Positions 34,560-47,289 of a stretch of 64,000 nt of DNA are shown here, one piece after another. The position numbers were made by a program, and so were the translations under genes. Source of the DNA: Icerya purchasi (lineage: Eukaryota; Arthropoda; Insecta; Hemiptera; Monophlebidae). Under the pieces are notes generated by a model. The model worked only from the letters and a program-made list of their open reading frames with translations. It did not search any database and was not told the DNA's origin. Each line of letters starts with the position of its first letter. The stretch's first letter is position 1. The stretch lies in NCBI GenBank assembly GCA_039619475.1, contig CM077116.1:202081117-202145116 (forward strand), in the 5' to 3' direction.

Positions 34560-36010
34560 TATCTTTTAAAACACAGTTTTTTCCGAAAATTATTTATTAT
34601 TATTATTATAAAAAAAAAAATGAGAGTTTTGAATTCATTATCTTTATTCGAATTGATAAAGCTGTTTTAAATTTTTTCTATATTCTAGTGAACATTTTGG
34701 GCTAATTTTTATCTAAACCACTTTTTTTAATATTATTCGATGCCTACTACACGTAGTAAGTACTCGGCGCTTTTCATTGGTACTTATATAGGATCACCAC
34801 TACCCTTTCGAATTAGCAAGGAATCATTCAAATCACTTCACGCAGTCAAAGTTTACGCGCAATAATATTAAGATACGTAATATTTCCTGCGCTATAAAGT
34901 AAAGTAAGTCCCATACACTTGATAGAACGTCGGGGGAATTGTGAAGTTAAGGTTCACAGTGTACTAAGCCGAACGGGGGTTTCAAATTCATTTATTCGAA
35001 TATACACTTTCATAGAAAGTAGCATTGCTGACATTTTAAACCACTTGCATTCATCGCTCCTTTAATTTCAAAATGTTGACCCTTAAATTTTAAAGTTTTA
35101 AAGGTTCGTAAAGTTTTTATATTCTAAATTTCACAAAAAAAAAATGAATTCTGCTCTAGAAAGATTATTGATCTAAGTTTTGTCTACCACCTATATTGAA
35201 AAATTATTTTTTTTCCTCCATTTTACTTTTCTACGGTAAATAACGCTGATAATATTTTAATTTAATTGCGCTTGTTATATTAAAACTTCTTCTAAAAGCG
35301 GAAGCCTTCTTTTTACGTTATTTGATAACTTCTCCGCTCATGTTTACTCATCTGTACTCGTATGAGACCACCGCTGACCGCTACACTTTTGAATAAATAA
35401 AGAATCATTAAAATCGGCCCGCATGAGTCCACAAGTTATGCGCGAACAAATATACATACAAAGAAAAAAAAAAGCACACGTGGCAACACCCTCCTTGTTT
35501 TGAAATTGGAAATTATTATTATTACTATTATTATTAATAATAGAACATATCGGAAAACTCAAAAATACTGAATAAAATTTTAAATTTGAAATGTAAGATT
35601 TTCATTTATTGTCGCGCTACATGATAAGTCTTTCATAACGTAATAAAATGTCGTAATGAACACGAAGAAAATTTAAAGTTGAAAAAAATTAATTTTACAC
35701 ACTAAACTTTAAGCATTGCATTCGAAGCATTTAAAAATTTAAACGCTCTAACGAAATACGAATACATTCGTGCATGATTTTAAATTAGCTGTTGTTCACG
35801 ACTTCCCCGTACGTTAATACTCGCGACATAAATTAATATTTTTTTCTTTTTACTTTATCTAAAATTTATATTTACGATAGTAAAATTTTATTACATTTCT
35901 TATTATTCTATCGAGTGCGTTTTACTCCTTTTTTTCCACACTTCATTGTCAAAAATTCTCACAGGTGCCAAAAAACTTATCAATTATACCCTTAAAGTTC
36001 CCTCAGAAAT
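34560..36010. other. no gene seen
   Basis: AT-rich intron sequence with small ATT tracts (34590-34608, 35512-35535). Nothing recognised before the mariner remnant. Confidence 0.5.
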
Positions 36011-36014
36011 CGGT

Positions 36015-36807
36015 CACTTACAGATGGAAACCAGAATAAAATTGGTTCGACGGTTACTGGCTATATTTGTAACACATCGTTCATGTTTGTCACTGTTTAC
36101 TCGCAATAAACAGGATTTCTCCCATCGGTATGTGACAATGGACGAAAAATGAATCCGCCATTTCACTCTGAAGTCGAAGCAGCAGTCAGCTGTGTGGCGT
36201 GCAGCCGGTGAAAGCCGTCTGAAGCGTCCGAAAACCCAACAGTCAGCTGGCAAAGTCATGGCGTCAGTTTTTTGGGATGCGCACGGTATAATTTACGTCG
36301 ACCACCTTGAAAAGGGAAAATCCATCAACAGCGACTATTACATTGAGTTATTGGTGCGCTTAAAGGACGAAATCGCAAAAAAAAAAAAAACGACCGCACA
36401 TGAAGAAGAAGAAAATCACCTTTCATCAAGGCATTGCACCGCGCCATAAGTCAGTGAAAACAATGGCCAAATTGTACGAGTTGGACTTCAATCTGCTTCC
36501 CCACCCACCATACACTCCAGATCTAGCTCCCAGCGACTACTGGCTCTTTGCTGTTCTCAAAAAGATGCTCCAGGAAAAAAGATTGTGCTCGAATGAGGAA
36601 TTAATCGCTGCAACTGAAGCTTATTTTGAGGCCAGGAAGGACAAATCGTTTTACAAGCATGGGGTATCGAAAAGTTAGAAAAGCGTTGGAATGATTGTAT
36701 CGTACATGAAGATGATTACGTTGTTGATGAATAAAAATGAATTTTGCGAAACAAATGTTGTTTTCTTAGTTAGTCCCGGGGGGGGGGACTTATTGAACGA
36801 CGATGTG
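36015..36807 (+). mobile_element. mariner remnant, irritans-like, left end missing
   Basis: Transposase frames read VTMDEKWIRHFTLKSKQQSA (stop in place of Trp at 36150-36152), AGESRLKRPKTQQSAGKVMA, SVFWDAHGIIYVDHLEKGKS, KKITFHQGIAPRHKSVKTMA and PPYTPDLAPSDYWLF. Of the DD34D triad, the first (MDEKW) and third (PSDYW) Asp remain. The second is Gly (HQG where HQD is expected). A frameshift sits at an A-run near 36382. The right terminal repeat region reads GGACTTATTGAACGACGATGTG after an expanded G run. No left repeat was found, so the element is truncated as well as dead. Confidence 0.85.
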
Positions 36808-37589
36808 TTATATAAAAACTCAGCTTCCGTATGTTTATTTCCACAAAACTGGAAAAGTGGTCGATGGATTGACTTGAAAGTTTTACACAACGTTGCATTT
36901 TTATGTAAGAATGTTTTATATACTTTTTATCTTCTCGGGGGAACGTTAAGTTTAAAGCGTTTCGTGAGGTTTAAATAAAACCAATTATACCTGACAAATG
37001 ACTGTTTTTATTCACTTACACACGTCACTATTTTCACTCATTTATTTTAAAATATGTTAAAAATACATATTTATTTATTTTTTACTTTTTTTTATATTTA
37101 ATATACCATCTAAAAAGGCTGTTTTTAGCTGCCAAAGCTATTACAGCACATAGATGTGTGGTCAGGATTACATTAATAAACTGAAGGGCAGATGCCGTTG
37201 CTGTCGATGAGTTAGCAAGGATACCAGTGACATTATCATTGCTACTCCATGAGACTCGGTAATCTGAAAAGGCTGAGCACAAACATAGTACGTGCGATAC
37301 AGTAGGGACGTTGCTTTGTAAGCAGAAGGTACAGGACGGAGCTCCTCGGAATATATATTCGTGGGACAGGGCTATATGTCCCTTGTTCGTAACTGGCTCA
37401 GAGTGCAAAACTCTGCACGAGACTTGTTTTCTACTAGCCACCACGGCTCAGTTGTGGCTTTAATGAATCTTAGAAACGCCTGGCAGGAGTCCTAGTGCTC
37501 TTTCCAAACGGACGAGCATTTGGCTAAGAACAAAGATTGGAATACACGGGGTTTCGAAGGCATTTTCAGGCACGGGCTAAAACATTGCT

Positions 37590-38100
37590 GATCATGCAGA
37601 TATATTGACCCGCTCATTTGCAGGGATCCTAGAATGACTGAGCACCCATAAACAGGCTATTGAGCAGTGCCTCTTAGATAGTCTGTATAACGTCTGGTGG
37701 ATCTGAATCACTACCGGATATTTGGATATTTGGTGCAAAGGTGTGATATTGCAACTAGAACGCCCGACGAGTCTGTTACCATTAGCGCTTTTTGAGCCGT
37801 GGGCTTTACAGAGAGAATGTACTGCCGACAGAACATTACTCCATAGATCTCCGCGTCCACGACCGCACATCTGTCATTGAGTCTTACTGTTTATGATACA
37901 TCGCTTACCTCAAAAGCACAGGCAGTGGGCAATGACCCGTCAGTTGGGTGGCTTTTAGCTGCATCTGTGTAAAATATTAGATAGTCTGGATATTTCTGTA
38001 TTGTAACCTGTTCTATTTGCGCGATATCAGGGTGCTGGAGTTTGCTATATTTCATTACGGAAAAATCAACACAAATGGCTAGAGAGTCCCATGGCAGCAT
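37590..38100 (-). pseudogene. RNase H of the 37-41.8 kb LINE
   Basis: LIFYTDAAKSHPTDGSLPTA (first Asp) near 37970, and ACLWVLSHSRIPANERVN (last motif) near 37620. The middle motifs are blurred by frame changes. Diverged from the LINE A RNase H. Confidence 0.65.
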
Positions 38101-38439
38101 CAGCGTGTTGATCGTTTGTTCGGGGAAATAATTATGTTTATTCTCCAGTCTGACAGAAGCTCTGGAATCTCAGGTAGCGGGTCGTTAGTGAAATTTCGGG
38201 TACCGGTGAGTTTCTTTGTGTGGCTAGAGAGAGGCAGATGAGGTGTGAAATGTAGATAGGCTTCTCGGTAAGTTTAAGTTTTCCGAAATATTTTAAAGGA
38301 GAAATGCCTAGAAGGGGGCATAGACTAGTGGACGTGGAAGATCTATGTGCGCGTAAAACTATGCAAAGGGCAGCGTGGTGCACTTCGTCAAGGGGTTTCA
38401 ACAAAGATCTATTGGCAAATGAGTAGACCTATGACCCGC

Positions 38440-39670
38440 AGTTGATTCTAAGGAGGATCAAAGACTTGCAGATGGAAGGGTGAGGGTTTAGGGAGGAAAT
38501 TGTATTTTACATTTGCCAAATATTTGAGGATTGGTAAAAATTTGTAACATTTAACTCTGAGGTTGACTATGTAAGGACGCGACGTTAATTTATTATTGAA
38601 CAGTAGGTCAAGGAACTCAGCAATAGGCTGGAAGGAGATTGGAGAGTTTTCGAGTTTTAAGGAAATGCTAGGAGTGGTCTGACACCCCCAATGGAACTCA
38701 GCACAAACAGTTTTGGATGGATAAAAGGTAATACCATTATCGATACACCAGAATTGCAGTTTATTGACACTTTTTTTTGTGTATCTTTTGAGCATTAGTT
38801 GGAAGGGAAAAGGAGAAGGAAATGTTTAAGTCATCAATATATAGAGCCGGGCAATCATAAGCGGCGTGATACATTCAGCTATTCCATTAATATAAAAAAT
38901 AAACAAGGTTGCACTCAGGGCAGAGCCTTGTGGTTTATGTTGCCGAACCAATCTTAACATGGAACGTTCTATTTGTGAGGAAATTATATAAATAATTAGC
39001 CATATTTCCAATTATGCCAGCTGATACAAGCTTGGATAGAAAACCATATCACCACAATCTAGCAAACGCCTTTCTATATCGAAAACGACGGTGTATACAC
39101 ATGTTGTCGGCGCTGGTATGCTGTTAATATTTGCCTTTGTAGGCTTAGTAAGTGGTTAGCTATAGTACGCGTTTTTCGCTCTCCGGTTTGTACTGTGGAT
39201 AAGAGATTATTTTGCTCAAGGAAAAGAAGGAGGCGGCGTCGGTTAAAACCATTTTCTCTAGAATTTTGGTAAGAATACTTAGGAGGGATATGGATCTGTA
39301 ATTTTGTAGATATAACGGGCTTTTCTTTTGTTTCAGAGTGCGAATCACTGCTGCTAATTTCCATTGCCTTGGGATAGAACTGGGAGACCGAGTCTGATTA
39401 TAAATATGCAGAAGAAAAATTTTAGCGGAAGAAGGCAAATATTTCAACATAAAGGGATGAATGGAGTCAGGTCCGGGTACTCCAACTGGAATGTGATATT
39501 TGAGTTGGTACTCTAACGAAGTGGTAGTTGTAGGGACAAGAGAAGTCAGAAACAGCGGTTATTGGGTGTTGCTCTAACATATTCTTCTTTAAAGAGAAAG
39601 CAGGCGAATAGGCTGATGCGGATGACATGGTGGAAAAATGTTTTGCAAAGATATTTGCCACTTCCACAGG
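38440..39670 (-). pseudogene. reverse transcriptase of the 37-41.8 kb LINE
   Basis: Pieces in order: VPGPDSIHPFMLKYLP (39475), PRQWKLAAVIRTLKQKK and NYRSISLLSILTKILEKMV (39360-39250), PQGSALSATLFIFYINGI (38930-38880), and the thumb (ITFYPSKTVCAEF, 38735). The region with the first catalytic Asp and the YADD motif are disrupted. Confidence 0.75.
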
Positions 39671-41794
39671 GTCTGATGTGATTAATTCATTTTTTTTATA
39701 ATGAAATGGGAGTAAGGGTGCGGTTGGTGCTGTTTAACGTTCTAATTTTGGACCATAACTTGTTACTGGTGGTAGTAGCGGAGATGGATGCCATAAATTG
39801 TTGCCAAGATTCTTGCTTTTTGCGCCTGATGAGGTTTCTTGCAGCTGCACGGTGTTTCCTAAACCCTATTAAGTCGGAGACTAAATCTGTGTCGACTTAA
39901 GTTTTTTTAACGCCCGTTTTCGTTAGCGCGGTGTTTCTCCCACTTCAGTGTACCATAGTGAGACCTGTCGGAGTTTAAGGAATTGGGCTGATTTGGGTAT
40001 TGACACCATCACAGCCCTAGAAATCATTTCTACAAAAATGTCAATATTGTCTGCTACTGTAAATGCGTCCCTTGTAGGTATATCAGTGCAGAAGAATGAG
40101 TAGAAATAAGCTGTTATAATTCAGCTAGCTGTGAGTAGAACATCTTTTACTACCGTGATTGTTTTCTCCTACTTGTTTTGCTGAGTTTGGATGTTTTAGG
40201 GTTACCTTTGTCGAGAAAAGTGGGAAAACCGGAGACTCTGAAAGGAGCGGGAAACAAACGAATCAGAGGAAAGCTGCTAATCTGTAGCCTGATCGGATTC
40301 AGACAACTTGAAAGTTTGTTAATTAGCTTCGTGAACCGTGCCTTCATTGACCGATGCTGCAATAACAAGTAATTATCTGATAGCATGTGTGCCAGACCAT
40401 CAGTGTCAAGGCTGAAGGCACCACAATACTTACTGGGTAATGATGGCCCTGGACCATGTCCATTAAAGTTGCGAAGTCGATAAACAATAGGAGGTACTGT
40501 TTACTAGTGATATTGATCTTCCGTGAGTTTTAAGAGCTGTATTATTGGCACTTTTGGCTTCTGAACTTTAGTTGGTGGTAACTTATGTTCTGCAGTTGTT
40601 CTCTATCATGCTTATTTACTTTGGCTGTTAAACAATCTTTACGTTTAAGTTTGTCCACTTCTATTTAATCTCCCGAGGACTGCGGTGCAGCTATTTCTGC
40701 CTCTTCCATAAAGTTAGGTTCCATACTGCTCTCAGCAGATTAAGGGGTTTGGCGGTGAGGTCTTTCAATGGCTGTTGGATTGTGTTCCACTTTGTTGCCT
40801 AAAACATTCTCCGAAGTTGTTGTAGTACTATTCTGTGCGGTTGGACTTACAGGCGATATATTCTGTTTGTCCGCTTGAATGAAGATTCTATATTCACGAT
40901 CGTCATGAACTAACATGAAAAATTCGGGAGGAACAGGGAGATTGGCACGGTTGACATACACCTGTCTTCTCCAGCTGATTATATGACTGAATTTTGCATC
41001 ATTGGGTTTGACTGGAAGGAGGGAAATTGTTGAGGCTAGTTTCAGTTCTAGAACTTCTTCTAGGTAAGCTTTAATGATGTAGTTACGGATTGTAGGAGAT
41101 ACGTTTGATAGTGTAACTATTTGTATAGAGTTCTTTAATCTCTGGCTGGTAATTACCTTTTTTATTTACTGTAATGGAAGCTCCGCTAGCGAAAAAATCG
41201 TCTAATATTCTTCTACTTCGGAAAAATAAGTACGCGGTTATTACTGATCCTGGAATCTGCTTTTACGTTTTTCGGACTCCGTACCAGATTTTTCGGCACA
41301 GAAAAACAATGTAGAGGATCAGACTTCTCAGGATAGGAGAACAGAATGGCTTGATCTTCAGTCGGAAATTCGAAGTCTTTCACTGGAGTTTGGGTTTGGC
41401 AGTATACCCGACGGCATCGCTGTCGAAATTTGTACATTCTATGTGCCAGGTTTACTTACTGATACATTTAGTGGCTTGTTCGTTTCGATTGTTTTTAATT
41501 CTGTTTTAGATGTGACGGCGGTATGTCGTAAAATAGAGGGATTTATTGAAACGATTTTACTTGTAACTGATGAAGACGGACCGCTCTTATCTTCCTTATC
41601 AGCTTGTACAGGTTTCACTAAGCGGGCGGTCGGTGTTGATGTAGCAGTGGTTATCGGCCTTTATTATTAGCGATGCTGGTAATAAACTGACTACAACTTC
41701 GCCGCTCGTCGTTGGTGGTTCCAGCTCAATGCTGATAGCGTCGCGTGCACGGGTATAGTGGGTTTCGGAATAGATAAACGTAACTCTAATTAAT

Positions 41795-42495
41795 CAACAC
41801 TAACTGTTTCGGAACGCGCGATAATGAACAGTTCACGAATGCAGTTTGACATATGACTTTAACAACGAACATACAATTAAATAACATATTTTTTTGACAG
41901 TAGGCGGTCCAACTCACAGGCGGACAACTTTACTTTTTTGCTTTTTGTTGTTAAAGTTATTTTTTTTTTTTTTTTATGATCCAAACCTACGCACATACCA
42001 CATAAGTAATGTAAATATTATAATAATAATAACAATAATAATAATAATAATAGATAGAGTGACTAGGCTGAGGCGCTGCTGGTAAAATAATCTTCTTATT
42101 ATATTATCATCGGCTGTGAGATATTCGGAGAGGTGTTTCGAACGGAAACTGCTTATAGTGATGTAGTTTTTGTCTGTTCACGGTTAGAATAGATAGAAAT
42201 TATTAGCAACTGAATTCGGCAGTATCATTGTTACGTATAAATTCGAATAAATAGAAATTACTAGCAATCGGCTTCAGCAATATTTTAGTTATGGATAAAG
42301 TTTCGCTGATTACTTGGATAATGTTGTATGTACACGACGGGATGCGAACCCGTATAAATTATAGAGCGGGAAATAGGTGTTACTGTGACCAGCTGATTGA
42401 TGTGCAAATTATATCCAAAATATATCAGAAATATTTAATTAAAGGTTAGAATTGATTTGATTTTATCTGAGAAGTGATTTGATTATCAGGAACAC
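41795..42495. other. no gene seen; small (TAA)n tract
   Basis: AT-rich with an AATAATAATA tract at 42018-42050. TGAATTCGGCAGTATC-like text recurs twice (42210, 42270) as a weak 60-bp repeat. Confidence 0.45.
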
Positions 42496-42496
42496 G

Positions 42497-43110
42497 AAAA
42501 ATCACCTCCCCATCTAATTTCTGCAACATCGCAAATTCAAAAGAAGAATTAGTAGACAAGGTATTCCGAAGCATCGAAACAAATTACCAAAATCACACAT
42601 TGTTGAGTGGAAGAGCCAATCTAGCGGCTAAAAATGTCGACGTACACGATATGAACATCATTCTAAATAGAATCGCAGGTGAAACAGTAGCATGCAAATC
42701 TGTTGACTCCGTTATGGACCAAAGTGTAGTAGTGAATTTTCCAACGGAATTTCTTAATTCACTCGATGATATCCCTGGATTACCGTCACACATTCTGAAT
42801 TTGAAAATTGGAGCGCCAATTATATTACTCCGAAACATCAGTCAACCAAAGTTATGCAATAGTACACGATTAATAGTTAAAAAACTGATGAATAATCTAA
42901 TTGAAGCAACAATTCTGACTGGAACTCGTAAAGGCAAAGACGTACCACTCCTACGAATACCATTCATTCCGACAGATGTGGCATTCGGGTTCAAACGACT
43001 TCAACTTCCAATACTCCTTGCATTCGCTATGATGTATCAATAAAACGCAAGGGGACAGACAAGGGAGCGACCATCCATGAGCAGTCCAGATAGATGTCGG
43101 ATGAAACTAA
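42497..43110 (+). pseudogene. Helitron Pif1-type helicase, C-terminal fragment
   Basis: Open for 147 codons from 42600 and recognisable from 42497: PSNFCNIANSKEELVDKVF, SGRANLAAKNVDVHDMN, NFPTEFLNSLDDIPGLPSHI, LKIGAPIILLRNISQPKLCN and RLIVKKLMNN. After a shift near 43040, INKTQG replaces the expected last helicase motif (INK.QGQ). These are motifs of the Pif1-like helicase half of Helitron Rep/Hel proteins. The replication initiator part and element ends are absent. Confidence 0.82.
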
Positions 43111-43209
43111 TGTTAAATCTACTAGATTGCTGGTATGAACGGGACCATAGCTATTTTAGTAGGAGAACCATCATTCATCAAACAAAGCTGAGAATTGGTA
43201 ATAATTTTT

Positions 43210-44350
43210 AAAATTTCCCTACCCTTAGTATCATCTTGATTGCAGCTCCATACGGAGTTTTACACATTAAAATTACTGGCGAAGATGTATGTTGCCTAAA
43301 CTTCCTGATTCATTGAGAATAAATTTCGAATCAATATCATGCCCCGGAGAAGAATAATAAGAAGATAAAAATCCTTTTGAAATGTTTATAATTAACAAAA
43401 AACACAAAATGGCGTTTGATCTGGTATTATTATTACACTCCGTTAGGTCCATGGAAAGTAATTTATGGTTAGTAGCGTTTTTAATTAATAATGCTACTCC
43501 GCCGTATCCATCCTCCCTGTTATCCTGATAGCAGTTATAGTTGCTGATGTTAAAAGTTGTCACTTTTCTGTCGTTTTAAACTTGTATCTACCATTTGGTT
43601 AGGATCGTGAAATCCAGTGCGTTTGGAAATAGGTTTAGGTTTAAAGGCAGATATGCCTGCTTGACGATCTTTATAGGGAAGTGGATGCTCATTAGGGCGA
43701 AAACTCTCGTAATCAGGAAGTATTGAAAATCTGTTATAATTTAATTTATTAGAGTAAAGGTGATCTGGTTTATACGATTGAGGGGTTTCCATAGCAGTTT
43801 CATGGTAATTTAGATTACGGTTAGCCATTAGGTCGTTTATTTATTAAAGTTTGACGGTTTTTTTCTGGGCAATTATGGCTACGTCTGCAATATACACAAG
43901 ATAAAAATTCGATACTGCATGCGTCCGCCATATGGCCACTTTCGCCGCAATTGCCACATCTAATACCTGCTTTGCACCACTGGTTAGCCACGTGTCCCTA
44001 TCGTAAGCAACGGAAGCATTGTTGAACTCTTCTGACGAAAGGGTCACACCGGAATCTGACATGCTAAAGAAATATGTAAAAAGGGAGATCTTGCTCTTCA
44101 AAAGAAATAAGAACGATATAACTGGGAACATAATTTCCCTTACCGTTAGAAAAACATTTTCTGTTCAAGCGTTTAACTTTATTGATGATAAACGGTTCAC
44201 AGTTTATCATTTCAACCAATTGATCTTCAGAATAGTCTACATCCACTCCCTTAATAAAACCCAATCGCGAGGTGAGATAAGAAGGTATGCGTTGTATCCG
44301 TCATTTGCGAAGAAGCGGCTATTAACCATTTCGTTGGCTGTGATATAGGA
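43210..44350 (-). mobile_element. LINE 5' fragment: ORF1 zinc knuckles and endonuclease start
   Basis: The minus strand gives a gag-type region (GFIKGVDVDYSEDQLVEMIN, KVKRLNRKCF, YVPSYIVLISFE), then zinc knuckles CFRCLR.GHVANQWC and CGNCGESGHMADAC near 44000-43890. The end of ORF1 follows (43828-43550). The start of an apurinic-type endonuclease comes next (ISNYNCYQDNREDGYGGVAL, 43550-43480). The rest of ORF2 is missing. Unusually, it is the 5' part of a LINE that is kept. Clade: I/Jockey-related, inferred from the ORF1 style. Confidence 0.78.
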
Positions 44351-44574
44351 AGTCAGCTGTATTATTACTCTGTTACGACAAGCCTCCTACACTTTGAAGC
44401 ATTTGTCTTTCCTTTACTTATTCTCCGGATTTCTAGTTATTTGTAAACCTCTCTTTGGTTTCTTTCAAATGATTAATTTTCTCGTTTTCTTTGTCAGCTC
44501 ATTTTATATCTCCTTCGTCTTTCATTCTATATCTTATGTTTCTGTGTCAAAGTAATACTCATCAGTATTTGTAT

Positions 44575-45345
44575 ATTTCATTTTTAGAATTCTGTACACG
44601 TATAATGCACGGAATCCCAGAAACGATAAAAATATCAAATTAAAATATGCAATAGCTTATACGAACGGTTTAGCTTATAAACTTCATAATTGAATCATAA
44701 ATTACAATTATAATTCTCTTTAAGACAATAACTTCAAGCTAACCGATTACTCTGGGCGGCAAAAACCCGTCAAGAACATATAATACGGAATTTAAAGCGA
44801 CCTCGAAAATCACCCTTAAACCAAATTCATAACTCATCACCAGATAGTCCTTTAAAAGTGAAATTCAAAATATAAAACAAAACACAGAAGCTCTTTTATA
44901 AAAAATCCAAAAAATTACGGTTAAAAAATTACCTAAACCCTTCCTTTTGGATCAAAAATGACGAAAAAAAAAAAAAAAAAAAGAATAAAATGTTTACGTA
45001 AGTAATAGCCCGAGTGAAAAAGTTGAGGAAATCAAAACGTATCTCAAATATATGCATAAGGAACCGCTTTATATTTGAAAACTATAGCCGAGCTTACAAC
45101 TTGATATTTAGGCCTTCAGGACGCCGGAAGTTCGAAAGTTTCGAAAAAAATACTTTTTTTTCCTGTTATGTGATATATCGACGGGCAGATCGCTATTTAT
45201 CATTTAATTTCCTTAACGAAACTTTCAAAGTTAACGAAAAGTTCAAAAAATTGCGAAAAATGACGTGTACCTCCCTTTACAGCGCGAGTATTATGGCTAA
45301 AAATAAGCGCATCCCCTAATATTTCTCTGGTTTGAAACATCCGGG
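44575..45345 (-). repeat. unclassified dispersed repeat, inverted copy
   Basis: Reverse-complement match to 15455-16335 over several long blocks in the same order, roughly 75-80% similar by eye. No coding content shared. Confidence 0.7.
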
Positions 45346-45349
45346 TTTT

Positions 45350-46130
45350 CAAAATTAGGTCCTCGGAGCGCTGAAAGCGGAAAATCGAAAATATTTAATG
45401 TATACATTAATGTAGATTTGAAGTACGGCTATGTTAATAACTGAGGTTGCAGATAAAAGTATTTGGAGCAATAACCAAAGATCGCACCAAAAACAACTTT
45501 TCTTATATAAATGCGAGCTGAGCCAGAGGTCATACTTGTTAATTAGGAAAAAAAACTTCAAACATGCTTTCTGTATGTGTTAATGTTGAATTTTCATTTA
45601 CTTATTATAATACTTGACGCTGCAGATAGAAAATGATTTGAAGTAAAAACAGAATGACGCACTAAAACAAATCGATTTAAATTTTAAAGAAAAAACTTTA
45701 AAAGGTACGTTCATTAAATAAATATCAATAGAAGATATAATAATATTCGGCAATTATTTCTTTGAAATTTGGATAGAATGCTAAGTGAAAAATGCAGGAT
45801 ATGACAAACTTGAAATCAGATTTCTTTTTGGTTTTGAATTTAGTAGTAAGTGAATATAAATATATTATGGTTATCTTTAACTTAATATACAGAATAATCC
45901 ACAGCGTATGAAACATCATACTTGACTGAACTTGTTCTGATTTCGAAAGTATTGTAAAATTTCGTTTTACACCTGTGTAATGTTTTTAATGTAATTTCCA
46001 TTCTTTTATATTAAATTAAGTGCCCTATCAGTTTTCTTAATTCCGCGGCGACTTTAATTGTTATTCTTCTTCGGCTAATTTGGAATCCTTTTTATCGAAT
46101 TAAAACTTCTATAACTGCCTCTTTCATTTT
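45350..46130. other. no gene seen
   Basis: AT-rich intron sequence. Nothing recognised. Confidence 0.5.
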
Positions 46131-46249
46131 TTCTGATTTTTAAACCGTGTTTATTTTCGTGACTGTTAGAGATGATGCACAGAAAATTTTGTAATTACCA
46201 GATTCAGCTGGTTTTAGTTTTAGCGTTTTATTTTAAGTGGTCTTTTAAA

Positions 46250-46330
46250 ATTAGCAGGCAATTTGAGGAGTCGATGTTTGAACCTATGCAAGTTTTCAGC
46301 AAAGTTTCCACGGACGTCAGCACCTCTTAA
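46250..46330 (-). mobile_element. short fragment related to the R1-like LINE 3' end
   Basis: GTTTGAACCTATGCAAGTTT at 46276 matches 20065 in the R1-like LINE. About 38 of the next 45 bases agree. Both lie on the same strand relative to the element. Confidence 0.5.
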
Positions 46331-46537
46331 CATAATTATTATTATAGATAGTAAATGCAAATTTAAGTGCAATTCTTTTTTTTTAAATGGGAAATCAGTA
46401 TAGAATTAACGCAAGAGCCAATTTTTTCATAGCGTATCATAAGTACCAGTTAACAGCTGCAATCGTATAACTTGTATTTATAAGCAAGCAGCAGACCAAA
46501 TAAACTTTTAATAAACAGAAATTAAATAGTATAAGAT

Positions 46538-46674
46538 TACCGTAGTTAGTTAAGCAGTGTGATATTTCGTTCAGCCTGGTTCGAATCCGGCCATTGCACA
46601 CTAAAAGTATATTTCCTCTCGCGTTGGATTAATATCCGTAGTTGACGACGAGCACCCCTCTCCAAAAAAAAAAA
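46538..46674 (+). mobile_element. tRNA-derived SINE, copy 1
   Basis: Head with an A box-like TAGTTAGTTAAGCAGTG and an exact B box GGTTCGAATCC (46578-46588). A short body follows, then AATATCCGTAGTTGACGACG and an A tail (46664-46674). Same family as 55241-55390 (minus). The 3' tail resembles LINE A. Confidence 0.8.
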
Positions 46675-46920
46675 TACTAATTGACATTTTAAGTAAAATT
46701 TACAATTAAAAATACGATAGTTTTTATTATTTTGTTTGCATTATTAACGACAAACATTTACTAACCGCGATAAACATTTATACATAATAATTTTGGAATT
46801 TCTTAAGATAATCGGACCGTAAAATTTAAGATTGTCGACATTCGTTAGTCGCACTTCCGTCCTAAATAGTAAATATTTCCTTTTTTTTTTCCCCTTTTAA
46901 CATGTATCTTGAAATTTCAG

Positions 46921-47289
46921 ACGTACTGCATCAATAAGCAAGTTGCCGACTCAGCATGCTCAGCTACAGCCTATATGACAGGAGTAAAGGCCAACTATAT
47001 GACCATCGGTGTAAATGCTAAAGTGCAAGTGATCGATTGTGAAGCCGAACAAATTGAAAGTAATCGTGTTTCGTCGATAACAAGTTGGGCTCAGAAGGCC
47101 GGCAAAGCCACCGGCATAGTAACAACGACGCGCGTTACGCACGCTTCACCAGCCGGTTCTTACGCCCATACATCATACAGAAACTTCGAATGCGATGCCG
47201 ATATACATAGAACCGGTGTGGATCCTACAAAATGTACCACGGATATCGCTAAACAACTTGTTTATCAAGAACCCGGCAAATTTATTAAG
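46921..47289 (+). CDS. Alp: alkaline phosphatase exon with nucleophilic serine
   Basis: A 369-nt exon of exactly 123 codons, phase 0 at both ends, acceptor AATTTCAG and donor AAG/GTTTGT. It carries the core of the active site. VADSACSATAY holds the Ser that forms the phospho-enzyme intermediate (about residue 113). TTRVTHASPAG holds the His and Ser equivalent to His153/Ser155 of the human placental enzyme (Mg site). SYRNFE holds the Arg that contacts phosphate (Arg166 equivalent). The enzyme hydrolyses phosphate monoesters outside the cell. The frame is open with no substitution at a catalytic position, so this looks like a working gene, not a retrocopy. Confidence 0.96.

Larger units (their letters stand above)
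37040..41790 (-). mobile_element. long I/Jockey-type LINE with RNase H
   Basis: Minus-strand order: ORF1 remnants (41437-40740, including VNRANLPVPPEFFMLVHDDR, a gag-like region), the C-terminal end of the endonuclease region (40390-39700), RT (39670-38450), RNase H (38000-37590) and a C-terminal Cys/His segment (CTFCLQSNVPTVSHVLCLC, 37330). It shares no obvious similarity with LINE A in its 3' end. Many stops and shifts show it is old. Length and order are close to a complete element. Confidence 0.82.
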
